Shown here piece after piece: positions 25,437-33,355 of a DNA stretch of 64,000 nucleotides; positions within the stretch are counted from its first letter, which is position 1; each line of letters begins with the position of its first letter. The translations under genes and the position numbers were made by a program. This DNA comes from Flavobacteriales bacterium (lineage in GTDB: Bacteria > Bacteroidota > Bacteroidia > Flavobacteriales_F > PHOS-HE28): the NCBI GenBank assembly GCA_020635675.1, contig JACJZJ010000005.1:62001-126000 (forward strand). Direction: 5' to 3'. Under the pieces are notes generated by a model. That model was not told where the DNA came from and ran no database searches. It was given only the letters and a program-made list of their open reading frames with translations.

Positions 25437-26048
25437 TCAGCGGGCAAGTTGCAGGCGCACACCACCCATGATGTAGTACATGTTCACTTTTGGATCCGTC
25501 AGTGAGGTATGCAAAGAGCGATCGAGCGCCGCGTGATAGCCTCCTTCCACGAAAAGAAAACCAATGGTGACGCCAAGCCCACCGCCGGCCAGGACCATTG
25601 CAGAATTGGAGCGCACATCGAGCTCGGCATCGCTCAAATGCGTATCCAGCGTGAACAAGGCGCTCGGTCCGCCCACCACATACAGATTCACGGTGGGGTC
25701 GCCCACGGGGTCGAAGAACCGGAACCCCAATTGGGCCGGCACGTACAGACACCGTTCGGTGTACCGGTATTCCTGTTCCACTTCGGAAGGAACACCGTCC
25801 CCGTTCGCAGGCACGTAGGAGTAGTTGAGATTCCTTACGAGGAAGTGGGTACCGGTCCGGAAGAACAAGCGATGACCAAGCAGCAGGTCCGCACTGAACT
25901 GATAGCCGGCCCGTCCCACCCATCCATCGCTTTTGGCAGGACCAACGTCCGAGCCGTTGTAGCCGCCCGAGAGGCGGATCTCCTGGGCATCGGTGGTTCC
26001 GCTCGTCGCCAGGGTAAGCATCAGAACGAGGTACATCGGGGTCTTCAT
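25437..26048 (-). CDS. Outer-membrane beta-barrel protein
   Basis: 203 residues with a signal peptide (MKTPMYLVLMLTLATSGTTDAQ region) and about eight amphipathic strands, as in the small OmpA-like/PorT-type barrels (outer-membrane beta-barrel family of Bacteroidota). Segments such as RLFFRTGTHFLVRNLNY and YVPAQLGFRFF are typical strand pairs. It leads the operon of receiver, NtrC-like regulator and kinase, with a 14-base gap to the receiver. It may be the surface component sensed or served by this circuit, which is inference. Confidence 0.75.
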   Translation of the reverse strand: MKTPMYLVLMLTLATSGTTDAQEIRLSGGYNGSDVGPAKSDGWVGRAGYQFSADLLLGHRLFFRTGTHFLVRNLNYSYVPANGDGVPSEVEQEYRYTERCLYVPAQLGFRFFDPVGDPTVNLYVVGGPSALFTLDTHLSDAELDVRSNSAMVLAGGGLGVTIGFLFVEGGYHAALDRSLHTSLTDPKVNMYYIMGGVRLQLAR

Positions 26049-26366
26049 GGTGGTTCGGGGTATGGTCCGTTCGGACCGGACCAAATGCCGTTCCACCAAG
26101 GCTCTTTGATACATGGTGTACAATAGCGCTCCCGGCCATCAGGGCCTGTGGCCGTTCTTATCGCCACAGGTGTCCCTTCCGGCCAACTCCGATCTGTGGA
26201 ACACGCACCCCGCCCCGGGGGAATGCGTGCCCGGCCGTGATCGATCCACGATCATGCACGTCGAGTCCCCGAGCCTTTGTGGGGCGTGCGTTCCAGAAGG
26301 AGGTCCCGGATCCGTTCACCGTCCCGGCATCGTTCTGGTCCCGGATGCGCTCAAAACAAGACCACC
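26049..26366. other. Structured intergenic region between divergent genes
   Basis: 318 bases without a plausible gene. It holds three inverted repeats: TGGTCCG/CGGACCA (26063-26069 and 26077-26083, 7-base spacer) 14 bases upstream of the beta-barrel ATG; CCTGTGGC/GCCACAGG (26145-26152 and 26163-26170); and TGATCG/CGATCA (26238-26243 and 26249-26254). They could be operators for the divergent promoters or RNA hairpins. No clear TAnnTTTG box or sigma-54 promoter was found. Confidence 0.5.
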
Positions 26367-26855
26367 ATGAGGATCCCCAATGAACAGATCACCAAAGGCC
26401 TGACGCTTTTCACCATCATCGGGACCTTGTTGTTCGCCTGCAGCCCCGAGGCGGAGTCGGACCAGCTAAAGGAAAAAGTGGATCGGAAGGTAGAGCAGTT
26501 GGACAAGGCCACGGCACAGGACATGGAAAGGACCAGGACGGAACTGACCCAAGAATTGAAGGAATTGCGTGTTCGGATCGACGACCGACTGATCAAGATC
26601 GAAGAGCAACTTGGAGAGAAGGACCTCTCGACCGAGAAACGGAAGGAACTTGAAGGCGCGCGCGACATCCTGAAGGAGCAACAACGCCGGATCGCTATGG
26701 CGACCAGCAAGATCGGCACGGCCACGCGTGACACTTGGAACGAAGTGAAGGACGGCACAACCAAACTCGTGAACGAGGTCGGCGATTGGTTCGTGCGCCA
26801 GGCGGAAGCGGTGGACCAGAAGACCGGAACGGACCATGACAAGGACGGTCACTAG
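26367..26855 (+). CDS. Coiled-coil lipoprotein of unknown function
   Basis: 162 residues. Signal peptide with lipobox LFAC (Cys near residue 25), then an almost fully helical, highly charged body (heptad-rich in E, K, R, L), and a C-terminal acidic/His tail. I do not recognise the family; it resembles apolipoprotein-like or YtxH-type coiled-coil proteins in composition only. Divergent from the beta-barrel/two-component operon and followed by a strong terminator, so it is a single-gene unit. Confidence 0.7.
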   Translation: MRIPNEQITKGLTLFTIIGTLLFACSPEAESDQLKEKVDRKVEQLDKATAQDMERTRTELTQELKELRVRIDDRLIKIEEQLGEKDLSTEKRKELEGARDILKEQQRRIAMATSKIGTATRDTWNEVKDGTTKLVNEVGDWFVRQAEAVDQKTGTDHDKDGH

Positions 26856-26915
26856 AAGGAACCTTCCCGGTATCGACAGGACCGACCGTTCCGCGCCTGG
26901 GCCCAGGGCCCGACA

Positions 26916-26948
26916 CAAGGATCCGGCATAAGCCGGATCCTTGTTTTT
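26916..26948 (+). terminator. Strong intrinsic terminator after the coiled-coil lipoprotein gene
   Basis: CAAGGATCCGGC / GCCGGATCCTTG, a 12-base-pair perfect stem with a 4-base loop, followed by TTTTT. It is the clearest Rho-independent terminator in the window. Confidence 0.92.
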
Positions 26949-26964
26949 CCGCACTCGCGCCGGT

Positions 26965-26972
26965 TACATTCG
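26965..26972 (+). promoter_or_regulatory. Promoter -7 element TACATTCG for the choice-of-anchor L gene
   Basis: TACATTCG (TAnnTTYG form) sits 17 bases before the ATG at 26990; a TTG at 26941-26943, within the terminator tail, is 21 bases upstream and could serve as the -33 element. Confidence 0.45.
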
Positions 26973-26989
26973 AACAACCAAAGAAGACC

Positions 26990-27988
26990 ATGAAGCGATC
27001 GCTACTCCTTCTTCCCTTTGTGATACCCGGACTCGCCCATGCCCAGCTGACCATCACGGACAGCCTCAGCGTTCCGGACCTGGCCACACTTCTGGAAGGT
27101 CTGAACGTATCGATCGTTAACGTACAGGTCAACTGTGCACCGGGATCGCATGGAGAGTTCAACGGCGTTTCGGAGATACCCATCACACATGGTTTGGTGC
27201 TTTCGACCGGACTCGTGGACAGCGTTGCGGGACCCAATACGAACGGGGGCACGTCCACCTTCATGGGTACGCCCGGGGACACGGACCTGGGAGCCTTGGT
27301 GCAGCTACAGACCTACGATGCGTGCGTGCTGGAATTCGACTGCATCCCGTATGGCGACACACTCCTGTTCAACTTCGCTTTCGGCAGTGAGGAATACCAG
27401 GAATTCGTCAATTCCGGGTTCAACGATGTATTCGCCATCTGGATCACGGGAGCCGGCTTTCCCGTTCCAACGAACGTTGCGACGATCCCGGGCGGAACGC
27501 CGGTCAGCATCAACAACGTGAACGGAACCACCAATAGCAGTTATTTCGTGGACAATGAGAACCCACCAGGGCAGCAGTGTACGCTGGACGGGTTCACGCA
27601 GAACCTGACCGCGTTCGCCGTAGTGACGCCCGGGGCCACCTATCATTTCAAGGTGGCCGTGGCCGACGTGAGCGATGGCATCTTCGACAGCGCGGTGATG
27701 CTGGAGGCCTTCAGCTTCCGCAGTGTGATGGGTATCAGCACGGGCATTTCCGCCACGACCGATGCCGGCCTGCTAGCCGCGATGCAGGGCGATCGGCTCG
27801 TGCTCCAACTGCAGCGAGGAACTCCTAGTACCGATCTGCGGATCATCGACGCCCTTGGTCAGGAAGTGCGGCGTTCCACGCTGGACGGCACGCGCACGGA
27901 GGTGGATCTTTCCGGCCTGCCCGACGGTTGCTACATCGCGGAGGCCCGCAACGCCGGCCGGGTCTGGACGGCGCGCTTCGTGAAGTGA
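26990..27988 (+). CDS. Secreted protein with choice-of-anchor L domain and T9SS sorting domain
   Basis: 332 residues: signal peptide ending AHAQ (about residue 19), a choice-of-anchor L domain (THGLVLSTG and FAFGSEEYQEFVNSGFNDVF are the family signatures), and a C-terminal T9SS type A sorting domain (LRIIDALGQEVRRS, then LSGLPDGCYIAEA). Predicted to be exported across the outer membrane by the type IX system and held at the surface. No enzyme motif is seen; adhesion-type roles are typical for the family. Confidence 0.85.
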   Translation: MKRSLLLLPFVIPGLAHAQLTITDSLSVPDLATLLEGLNVSIVNVQVNCAPGSHGEFNGVSEIPITHGLVLSTGLVDSVAGPNTNGGTSTFMGTPGDTDLGALVQLQTYDACVLEFDCIPYGDTLLFNFAFGSEEYQEFVNSGFNDVFAIWITGAGFPVPTNVATIPGGTPVSINNVNGTTNSSYFVDNENPPGQQCTLDGFTQNLTAFAVVTPGATYHFKVAVADVSDGIFDSAVMLEAFSFRSVMGISTGISATTDAGLLAAMQGDRLVLQLQRGTPSTDLRIIDALGQEVRRSTLDGTRTEVDLSGLPDGCYIAEARNAGRVWTARFVK

Positions 27989-28091
27989 TCGTCAAGCCAT
28001 CCTGAACACCAGGTGATCCGCATGACGCCAGCCTCCCCGGCGCATGACGGAAGTCCTTTTTCCCGCCTTCCCGCGCAGGGACCTTTGCACC

Positions 28092-28655
28092 ATGATCGTG
28101 GTGTGGATCGTGATCGGCGTGTTGGCGTTCCTGTTGATCGGTATCGCGCTGTTGAAGGTCCGCGTGATCATCGATACGCTCGCCGAGCGATACGAAGTAC
28201 GCGTACGACCCATCGGCCACGCCGAGTTGCTGGTCGGTGACGGTACGGTCGGCTATCGCTGGTGGATCCTGTTCTTCGGCCGCACCGGACAGTTCTTCCC
28301 CCCCGAGCCACCGTCCGATCACACCGAGGTCAAGGACCAACATGCACCGGATGGGACCACGCGCCAACGTCGGTCCAAGGATCGCCGCCGACCATCCAGG
28401 GAGCGGCTATGGCGGATGGGCCGGGCCATTTTGCGCTCCTTGCACGTCAACGAATTCCGCTCACGGATCGACACCGGCAGTTCCGCATGGAACGCGGTCC
28501 TGTTCCCGCTGATCGCCTGGTGGCGGTCACGCGGTCACGATGTGGGCGTGAGCTGGGTGGGCGCCCCCTATCTGGTGCTGGACATGGAGAACAGCGTGCA
28601 CCGCGTCGCCGGTGCCTTCTTTCACGAATACCTCCTCAAACCCCCAAGAACATGA
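28092..28655 (+). CDS. DUF2953-like membrane protein (YtfI-like)
   Basis: 187 residues: an N-terminal helix (MIVVWIVIGVLAFLLIGIAL), a linker rich in Arg/Lys/Asp, and a C-terminal part with SLHVNEFRSRIDTGSSAWNAVLF and GVSWVGAPYLVLDMEN, which resembles the DUF2953 family called YtfI in Bacillus. The start at 28092 gives the membrane helix at once; ATG 28044 adds 16 residues. The stop overlaps the ytfJ-like start by 4 bases, the same pair order as in Firmicutes. Role unknown. Confidence 0.65.
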   Translation: MIVVWIVIGVLAFLLIGIALLKVRVIIDTLAERYEVRVRPIGHAELLVGDGTVGYRWWILFFGRTGQFFPPEPPSDHTEVKDQHAPDGTTRQRRSKDRRRPSRERLWRMGRAILRSLHVNEFRSRIDTGSSAWNAVLFPLIAWWRSRGHDVGVSWVGAPYLVLDMENSVHRVAGAFFHEYLLKPPRT

Positions 28656-29029
28656 AAGCGGATATCGATCAAATGGCGAAGACGTTGACCTCCTTCCTAA
28701 AGGACGAGGCCAACACGCAGACCATCATCGGCAAGGAGTTCAAGCTCGGCGAGTTCACGTGCGTGCCCGTGATGCGGGTGGGCATGGGACTGGGCTATGG
28801 CTCGGGCGAAGGCCAGGCCGAAAAGCAGAAAGGCTCCGGCGAGGGCACCGGTGGCGCGGCCGGTATCGGCGCCGATCCCCTGGGCTTCCTGGTGACCCGC
28901 GGGAGCGACATCAGCTTCGTGCCCACCCACGCCGCCAAGGGCCTCGGCAAGGCGTTCGAACGCATGCCCGATGTACTGGAGAGGTTCCTGAACAAGGACG
29001 ACGCGAAAAAGGCCACCAAGGAGAACTGA
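28652..29029 (+). CDS. ytfJ: GerW/YtfJ family protein
   Basis: 125 residues with the GerW/YtfJ pattern: VIGKEF-type start, VMRVGMGLGYGSGEG, a glycine-rich GTGGAAGIGADPLGF segment and a later ISFVP strand. The family is known from spore-forming Firmicutes as a sporulation-associated protein and also occurs in non-sporulating phyla with unknown role. No signal peptide; cytoplasmic or membrane-associated with its coupled DUF2953 partner. Confidence 0.8.
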   Translation: MKADIDQMAKTLTSFLKDEANTQTIIGKEFKLGEFTCVPVMRVGMGLGYGSGEGQAEKQKGSGEGTGGAAGIGADPLGFLVTRGSDISFVPTHAAKGLGKAFERMPDVLERFLNKDDAKKATKEN

Positions 29030-29050
29030 TCCCCGTTCTTCTTCCGTAGC

Positions 29051-29077
29051 GAAGGCCTGCCCCTCGGGGTGGGCCTT
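29051..29077 (+). terminator. Intrinsic terminator after the ytfJ-like gene
   Basis: GAAGGCCTGCCCC-TC-GGGGTGGGCCTTC forms a 13-pair stem including two G-T wobbles, followed by TTCGTC. It separates the ytfI/ytfJ-like pair from the GH92 gene. Confidence 0.7.
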
Positions 29078-29131
29078 CTTCGTCCATGCCCCGCATACGC
29101 GCATGAAAGCTCATCCCAGCAGGGAAGCCGC

Positions 29132-29139
29132 TACATTCG
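29132..29139 (+). promoter_or_regulatory. Promoter -7 element TACATTCG for the GH92 gene
   Basis: TACATTCG is 5 bases before the GTG proposed as start (29145). It lies inside the longer reading from ATG 29103, so it argues for the GTG and for a leaderless or nearly leaderless mRNA. Confidence 0.4.
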
Positions 29140-29144
29140 GGACC

Positions 29145-32009
29145 GTGCGAGGCTATCCGCTACTTCTTGTGGTGCTGATCGGAGGGGACCTGATGGCCCA
29201 ATCCCCTGAGCGTGCGCGGGAACTGGTCGACCCCTTCGTAGGTACGGACGGCCATGGGCACACCTTTCCAGGGGCATGTGTGCCGAACGGTCTGGTGCAA
29301 CTAAGCCCGGACACCCGGACGGACGGGTACCGCGACTGGGACGGCTGTGGGGGCTACCACTACAGCGACAGCCTGATCTATGGCTTCAGCCACACCCACC
29401 TGAGCGGCACCGGTGTGGCCGATCTGTGCGACGTATTGGTGATGCCCATGAGCGGGGGGTATTCGTTCGACCCATCGGAATACCGTTCCCATTTCGCACA
29501 TGCGAACGAAGTCGCGCACACTGGATACTACAGCGTATATCTCGACGGCCCACAGGCGGACGTCGAACTCACGGCCACGGCACGCGTGGGCATGCATCGG
29601 TATACGTTCCGAAGTGGAGAGGACGCCTTCCTGGTCCTCGACCTACGCCACCGCGACAAGCTGCTGGCCAGTTCCATCCAGGCCAGCGGAGCACAGGAGG
29701 TGGTGGGCGAACGGCGCAGCAGTTCGTGGGCGGACGATCAGCACCTGTTCTTCTGTATCCGGTTCGACCATCCCGTTCTGGAACACAACGGCGACGCGGA
29801 AAAGGCGGCGTTCTCCTTTGGTCCCGTCGCATCACTGCAGGTCAAAGTGGGCATCTCCGCGGTGAGCATCGAAGGAGCACGCGCCAACCTGGAGGCGGAG
29901 ATACCCGGATGGGACTTCGACGCCGTGCGCAACCAGGCCGAGGACGCCTGGAACAGCAAATTGGAGAAGATCGACGTGCATGGCGGCACGCCCGAACAAC
30001 AGCGCATATTCTACACGGCGCTCTACCACAGCTATGTCGCTCCCTATGTGTTCAGCGATGTGGATGGCAACTACCGCGGCATGGACGGCGAAGTACACCA
30101 TACCGACCGACCCATCTACACGGTGTTCAGCCTTTGGGACACTTTCCGGGCGCTGCATCCGCTAATGACGATCCTCGAGCCGGAGATGACCGCGGACATG
30201 ATCCGGACCTTTCTGCTGCACTACCAGCAAGGCGGCAGGCTTCCCGTATGGGAGTTGTGGGGCAATGAGACCGATTGCATGATCGGCTACCACAGCGTGC
30301 CTGTGATCGCGGACGCCTACCTCAAGGGGATCCGCGGGTTCGATACCGAGCTTGCGCTCAAGGCGATGGTGGCCAGCGCCATGCAGGGCGACCCCTGTCT
30401 GGACGCCTATCGCGCCAAGGGTTTCATCAGCAGTGAGGACTGCAGTGAAAGCGTGAGCAAGACGCTGGAATACGCCTATGATGATTGGTGTATCGCCCGA
30501 ATGGCACATGCCATGGGTCGGGACAGCCTGGCGCATGCCTTCCAACGCCGTGCACACGACTGGCAGAACCTCTTCGATCCATCGGACCGCTTCTTCAAGG
30601 CACGCCGCAACGGGGGCTTCATCCATCCCTTCGATCCCTATGAGGTCAACTTCCACTATACAGAGGCCAATGCCTGGCAGTACAGCCTTTTCGTGCCCCA
30701 GGACTTGCAGGGCCTCTCCCTCTTGTTGGGCGGGCGGGACAGTCTGGGGTCAAGGCTGGACGCCCTTTTCAATGCGCGGACCAATACCACGGGGCGCGAC
30801 CAGTCCGATATCTCAGGTCTCATCGGACAATACGCGCATGGAAACGAGCCGAGCCACCACATGGCGTATTTGTACACCGAGGCTGGTCGACCGGCGGACA
30901 CCCGTCGCATGGTGAGGCGGATCATGGAGGATCTGTACCACGACGCGCCCGATGGACTTGCCGGCAACGAGGATTGCGGGCAAATGAGCGCCTGGTACGT
31001 GCTGAGCGCCATGGGCTTCTACCCGGTGACACCCGCCAGTGAGGATTACGTGCTCGGCTATCCGCTTTTCGACGAGGTCCGCATCCATGTCAATGACAGT
31101 GTGGTCTTCGGGATCACCGTGGACACCGCGGACGTACCTGGGGAGCCAACGCTCTTAAGGCGCTCGCCCGGATTCCGGATACCCGGTCATATCGTGCATG
31201 GCGATATCGTGGCGGGCCATCGGATCCGTTTCGGGCTTGATCGTGCGCCCTACCCACAAAGAATGCCGACCACCACGCAGGCGGAGGACTACTATCTCGG
31301 AGCCTCCGCCCCGTTCATCGAGGCGGATAAAATGACCTTCCACGATACGCTGCGCATCCGGATGGGTGCCGCGCTTGGTGAAGGTCCTTGGAGATATGTG
31401 CGAACCGATGAACGCGGCGAACATCGGGAACGGTATGACGGGCCGTTCCTGATCGACCGCTCCTGCACGATCGCATTGGAGGACCCGGCCGGTAACGGCG
31501 CACCCGTCGTGGCACGCTTCATCCGGACATCGGATCAACGCAAGGTCACGCTGGAAAGTCACTATGCGCCTCAGTACGATGGCGGGGGCGACCAAGCGCT
31601 TGTGGATGGACTGCGCGGCGGGACCGACTTCCGTACCGGCCATTGGCAGGGGTTCCAAGGGCAGGATGTCCTTGCCACTGTGGACCTGGGGCGTTCGCAG
31701 CGGTTGGATAGCCTGGGAGTGGGCATGTTGCAGGACATGGGCAGCTGGATATGGTTCCCGGAATACGTGGATATCGCCTGGAGCACCAACGGGCGGATGT
31801 GGAGCAGCCGCCGGCTCGTTCCAACTGTCGATCGTCATGCCGCAGGTGGACGGATCTTGTCACTTTGGACAGGTCCATTGCACAAGCATGCGCGCTATAT
31901 CCGGATCATGGCGAAGTATCCTGGTCCCTGCCCCGACTGGCATCCGGGTGCGGGGGGGGCAAGCTGGATCTTCCTTGACGAGGTCTTGATCGCCACCGAG
32001 GACGACTGA
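29145..32009 (+). CDS. GH92 family alpha-mannosidase
   Basis: 954 residues from the GTG start (968 from ATG 29103). Signal peptide GYPLLLVVLIGGDLMAQ, then the GH92 N-terminal beta-sandwich (ELVDPFVGTDGHGHTFPGA, a classic start) and the (alpha/alpha)6 catalytic barrel with WGNETDCMIGYHSVPV and GNEDCGQMSAWYVLSAMGFYP. The C-terminal part looks like an added F5/8-type carbohydrate-binding module. The enzyme releases mannose from alpha-linked mannans or N-glycans; linkage specificity (1,2 / 1,3 / 1,4) cannot be read. GTG was chosen for the signal peptide and promoter position. Followed after 15 bases by a GT-C gene. Confidence 0.93.
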   Translation: MRGYPLLLVVLIGGDLMAQSPERARELVDPFVGTDGHGHTFPGACVPNGLVQLSPDTRTDGYRDWDGCGGYHYSDSLIYGFSHTHLSGTGVADLCDVLVMPMSGGYSFDPSEYRSHFAHANEVAHTGYYSVYLDGPQADVELTATARVGMHRYTFRSGEDAFLVLDLRHRDKLLASSIQASGAQEVVGERRSSSWADDQHLFFCIRFDHPVLEHNGDAEKAAFSFGPVASLQVKVGISAVSIEGARANLEAEIPGWDFDAVRNQAEDAWNSKLEKIDVHGGTPEQQRIFYTALYHSYVAPYVFSDVDGNYRGMDGEVHHTDRPIYTVFSLWDTFRALHPLMTILEPEMTADMIRTFLLHYQQGGRLPVWELWGNETDCMIGYHSVPVIADAYLKGIRGFDTELALKAMVASAMQGDPCLDAYRAKGFISSEDCSESVSKTLEYAYDDWCIARMAHAMGRDSLAHAFQRRAHDWQNLFDPSDRFFKARRNGGFIHPFDPYEVNFHYTEANAWQYSLFVPQDLQGLSLLLGGRDSLGSRLDALFNARTNTTGRDQSDISGLIGQYAHGNEPSHHMAYLYTEAGRPADTRRMVRRIMEDLYHDAPDGLAGNEDCGQMSAWYVLSAMGFYPVTPASEDYVLGYPLFDEVRIHVNDSVVFGITVDTADVPGEPTLLRRSPGFRIPGHIVHGDIVAGHRIRFGLDRAPYPQRMPTTTQAEDYYLGASAPFIEADKMTFHDTLRIRMGAALGEGPWRYVRTDERGEHRERYDGPFLIDRSCTIALEDPAGNGAPVVARFIRTSDQRKVTLESHYAPQYDGGGDQALVDGLRGGTDFRTGHWQGFQGQDVLATVDLGRSQRLDSLGVGMLQDMGSWIWFPEYVDIAWSTNGRMWSSRRLVPTVDRHAAGGRILSLWTGPLHKHARYIRIMAKYPGPCPDWHPGAGGASWIFLDEVLIATEDD

Positions 32010-32024
32010 ACCGACCACCATCCC

Positions 32025-33338
32025 ATGTACGGAACCGTGTGGAGGAAGCCCAGCGCACGTACCCTGCGCATCCTCGTCGGCCTAACGATCTTGATGACGC
32101 TGCTCACTGGGCTTCGCTATCTCAAGGAACCGCCATCGCCTGACGATGATCAAACGACCAACTGGTGGCCCGTGGTCAATGCGATCGTTGATGGCCGGGG
32201 GTTCGTTTCCTGTCTCCCGGAATACTTCCCGTTCTGCAAGGATGAAAGCCCGACCGCGATGCGTGAGCCCATCCCGCTCCTCGTCCACGCGGGGCTGGCC
32301 CGTGCGACGGGACGTTCACTATGGGCGGCATCCTTGTTCGAGGCGTTGCTCAACATCGCCGCCATGTGGCTGTTGTTCGCGCTGGGGCGCCGTCTGGCGG
32401 GCGATCGGATCGGCCTTCTCGCCGCAGCGCTCTGGGCGACCTACCTTCCAGGGTATCAGCTGGTGCTGAATATCGCCGGAGACCAATTGGCCACGGTCTT
32501 CTTACTTCTTGGGGCCTTGTCCATCGACCATGCCCAACGCACCGGGCGAAGTGGATCGTTGATCCTGTCCGGGCTCATGTTCGGTGCAGCGGCGCTCTGC
32601 CGGTCGGCTGCGCTGGCCTTTGGCGTGGTCGCTGTCGTGGCGGTGTTCCTTGATCGAAGCAGGGGAACGCTCCTGGTCCGCTCACGCCAGGCCGCGGTCA
32701 TCGGTGCCGGGCTGGCACTCACGCTACTGCCTTGGATCGCACGCAACTACCACACCTTCGGCCGGGTATTCATCGGCTCGACCCTATCCGGGTACAACCT
32801 CTATCGGCACAATGCATCCTTGACCCGACCGGACGCCCTTCACTTCGTGGCGGCACAAGAGGGCCAGGGCTATATCGATTCGCTCATCACCGCACACCCG
32901 GAATTAACGGGGCATGAGGACGAACCGACAATGAACGCCCTGTACAAAAGTGCCGGCCAGCAGATCATCACGACGCATCCGTGGCAATACCTGAAGCTCT
33001 GTGCATACCGCGGCGTTCTTCTCTGGACGAACCTCGGCGTGAACACGGCCTATGGCAAGCCGGAAGGTCCGCTCGACCACTTGGTCGCCTTGCTGCAGGC
33101 GGTCCTGCTCGTATTGATGCTTCTGGGTTGCTGTCGCGAACTGACGGGTCGCTGGCCCATCGCCGCGGCGGTGGGCCTCTATATTCTGATGCACATGGCC
33201 GTGGTCGCACGGCTCAGGTTCATGATCCCCGCCATGCCCTTCGTGATGCTCATGGCCAGCGTGGGCCTTGAACGCATTCTGCGCTCGCTCGGAGCAAGGC
33301 CCCGAATGAGAAAGGCCCCGACCAAGCGGGGCCTTTGA
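32025..33338 (+). CDS. GT-C-fold membrane glycosyltransferase (GT39/ArnT-like)
   Basis: 437 residues with about 10 membrane helices. The first loop has the acidic cluster PPSPDDDQTTN, in the position of the D-E/DD motif of dolichol- or polyprenyl-phosphate-sugar-using GT-C enzymes. Glycosyltransferases of this kind move a sugar from a lipid carrier to a protein or lipid on the periplasmic side. The exact donor and acceptor cannot be read. The last codons encode the left arm of a terminator hairpin (33311-33336). Confidence 0.75.
   Translation: MYGTVWRKPSARTLRILVGLTILMTLLTGLRYLKEPPSPDDDQTTNWWPVVNAIVDGRGFVSCLPEYFPFCKDESPTAMREPIPLLVHAGLARATGRSLWAASLFEALLNIAAMWLLFALGRRLAGDRIGLLAAALWATYLPGYQLVLNIAGDQLATVFLLLGALSIDHAQRTGRSGSLILSGLMFGAAALCRSAALAFGVVAVVAVFLDRSRGTLLVRSRQAAVIGAGLALTLLPWIARNYHTFGRVFIGSTLSGYNLYRHNASLTRPDALHFVAAQEGQGYIDSLITAHPELTGHEDEPTMNALYKSAGQQIITTHPWQYLKLCAYRGVLLWTNLGVNTAYGKPEGPLDHLVALLQAVLLVLMLLGCCRELTGRWPIAAAVGLYILMHMAVVARLRFMIPAMPFVMLMASVGLERILRSLGARPRMRKAPTKRGL
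33311..33336. terminator. Terminator hairpin overlapping the stop codon of the GT-C gene
   Basis: AAAGGCCCCG-ACCAAG-CGGGGCCTTT is a perfect 10-base-pair inverted repeat with a 6-base loop. The right arm runs into the TGA stop (33336-33338). Both strands carry A/T edges, so it can serve the GT-C gene and the convergent gene at 33356. Confidence 0.75.
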
Positions 33339-33355
33339 CACGCATAGGGTTCCGA

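Noticed and set aside
24973..26139. A 388-residue frame spanning the receiver and the beta-barrel gene
   Set aside because: Its first half is out of frame with the beta-barrel protein and shows no domain; only the last 149 residues form a receiver.
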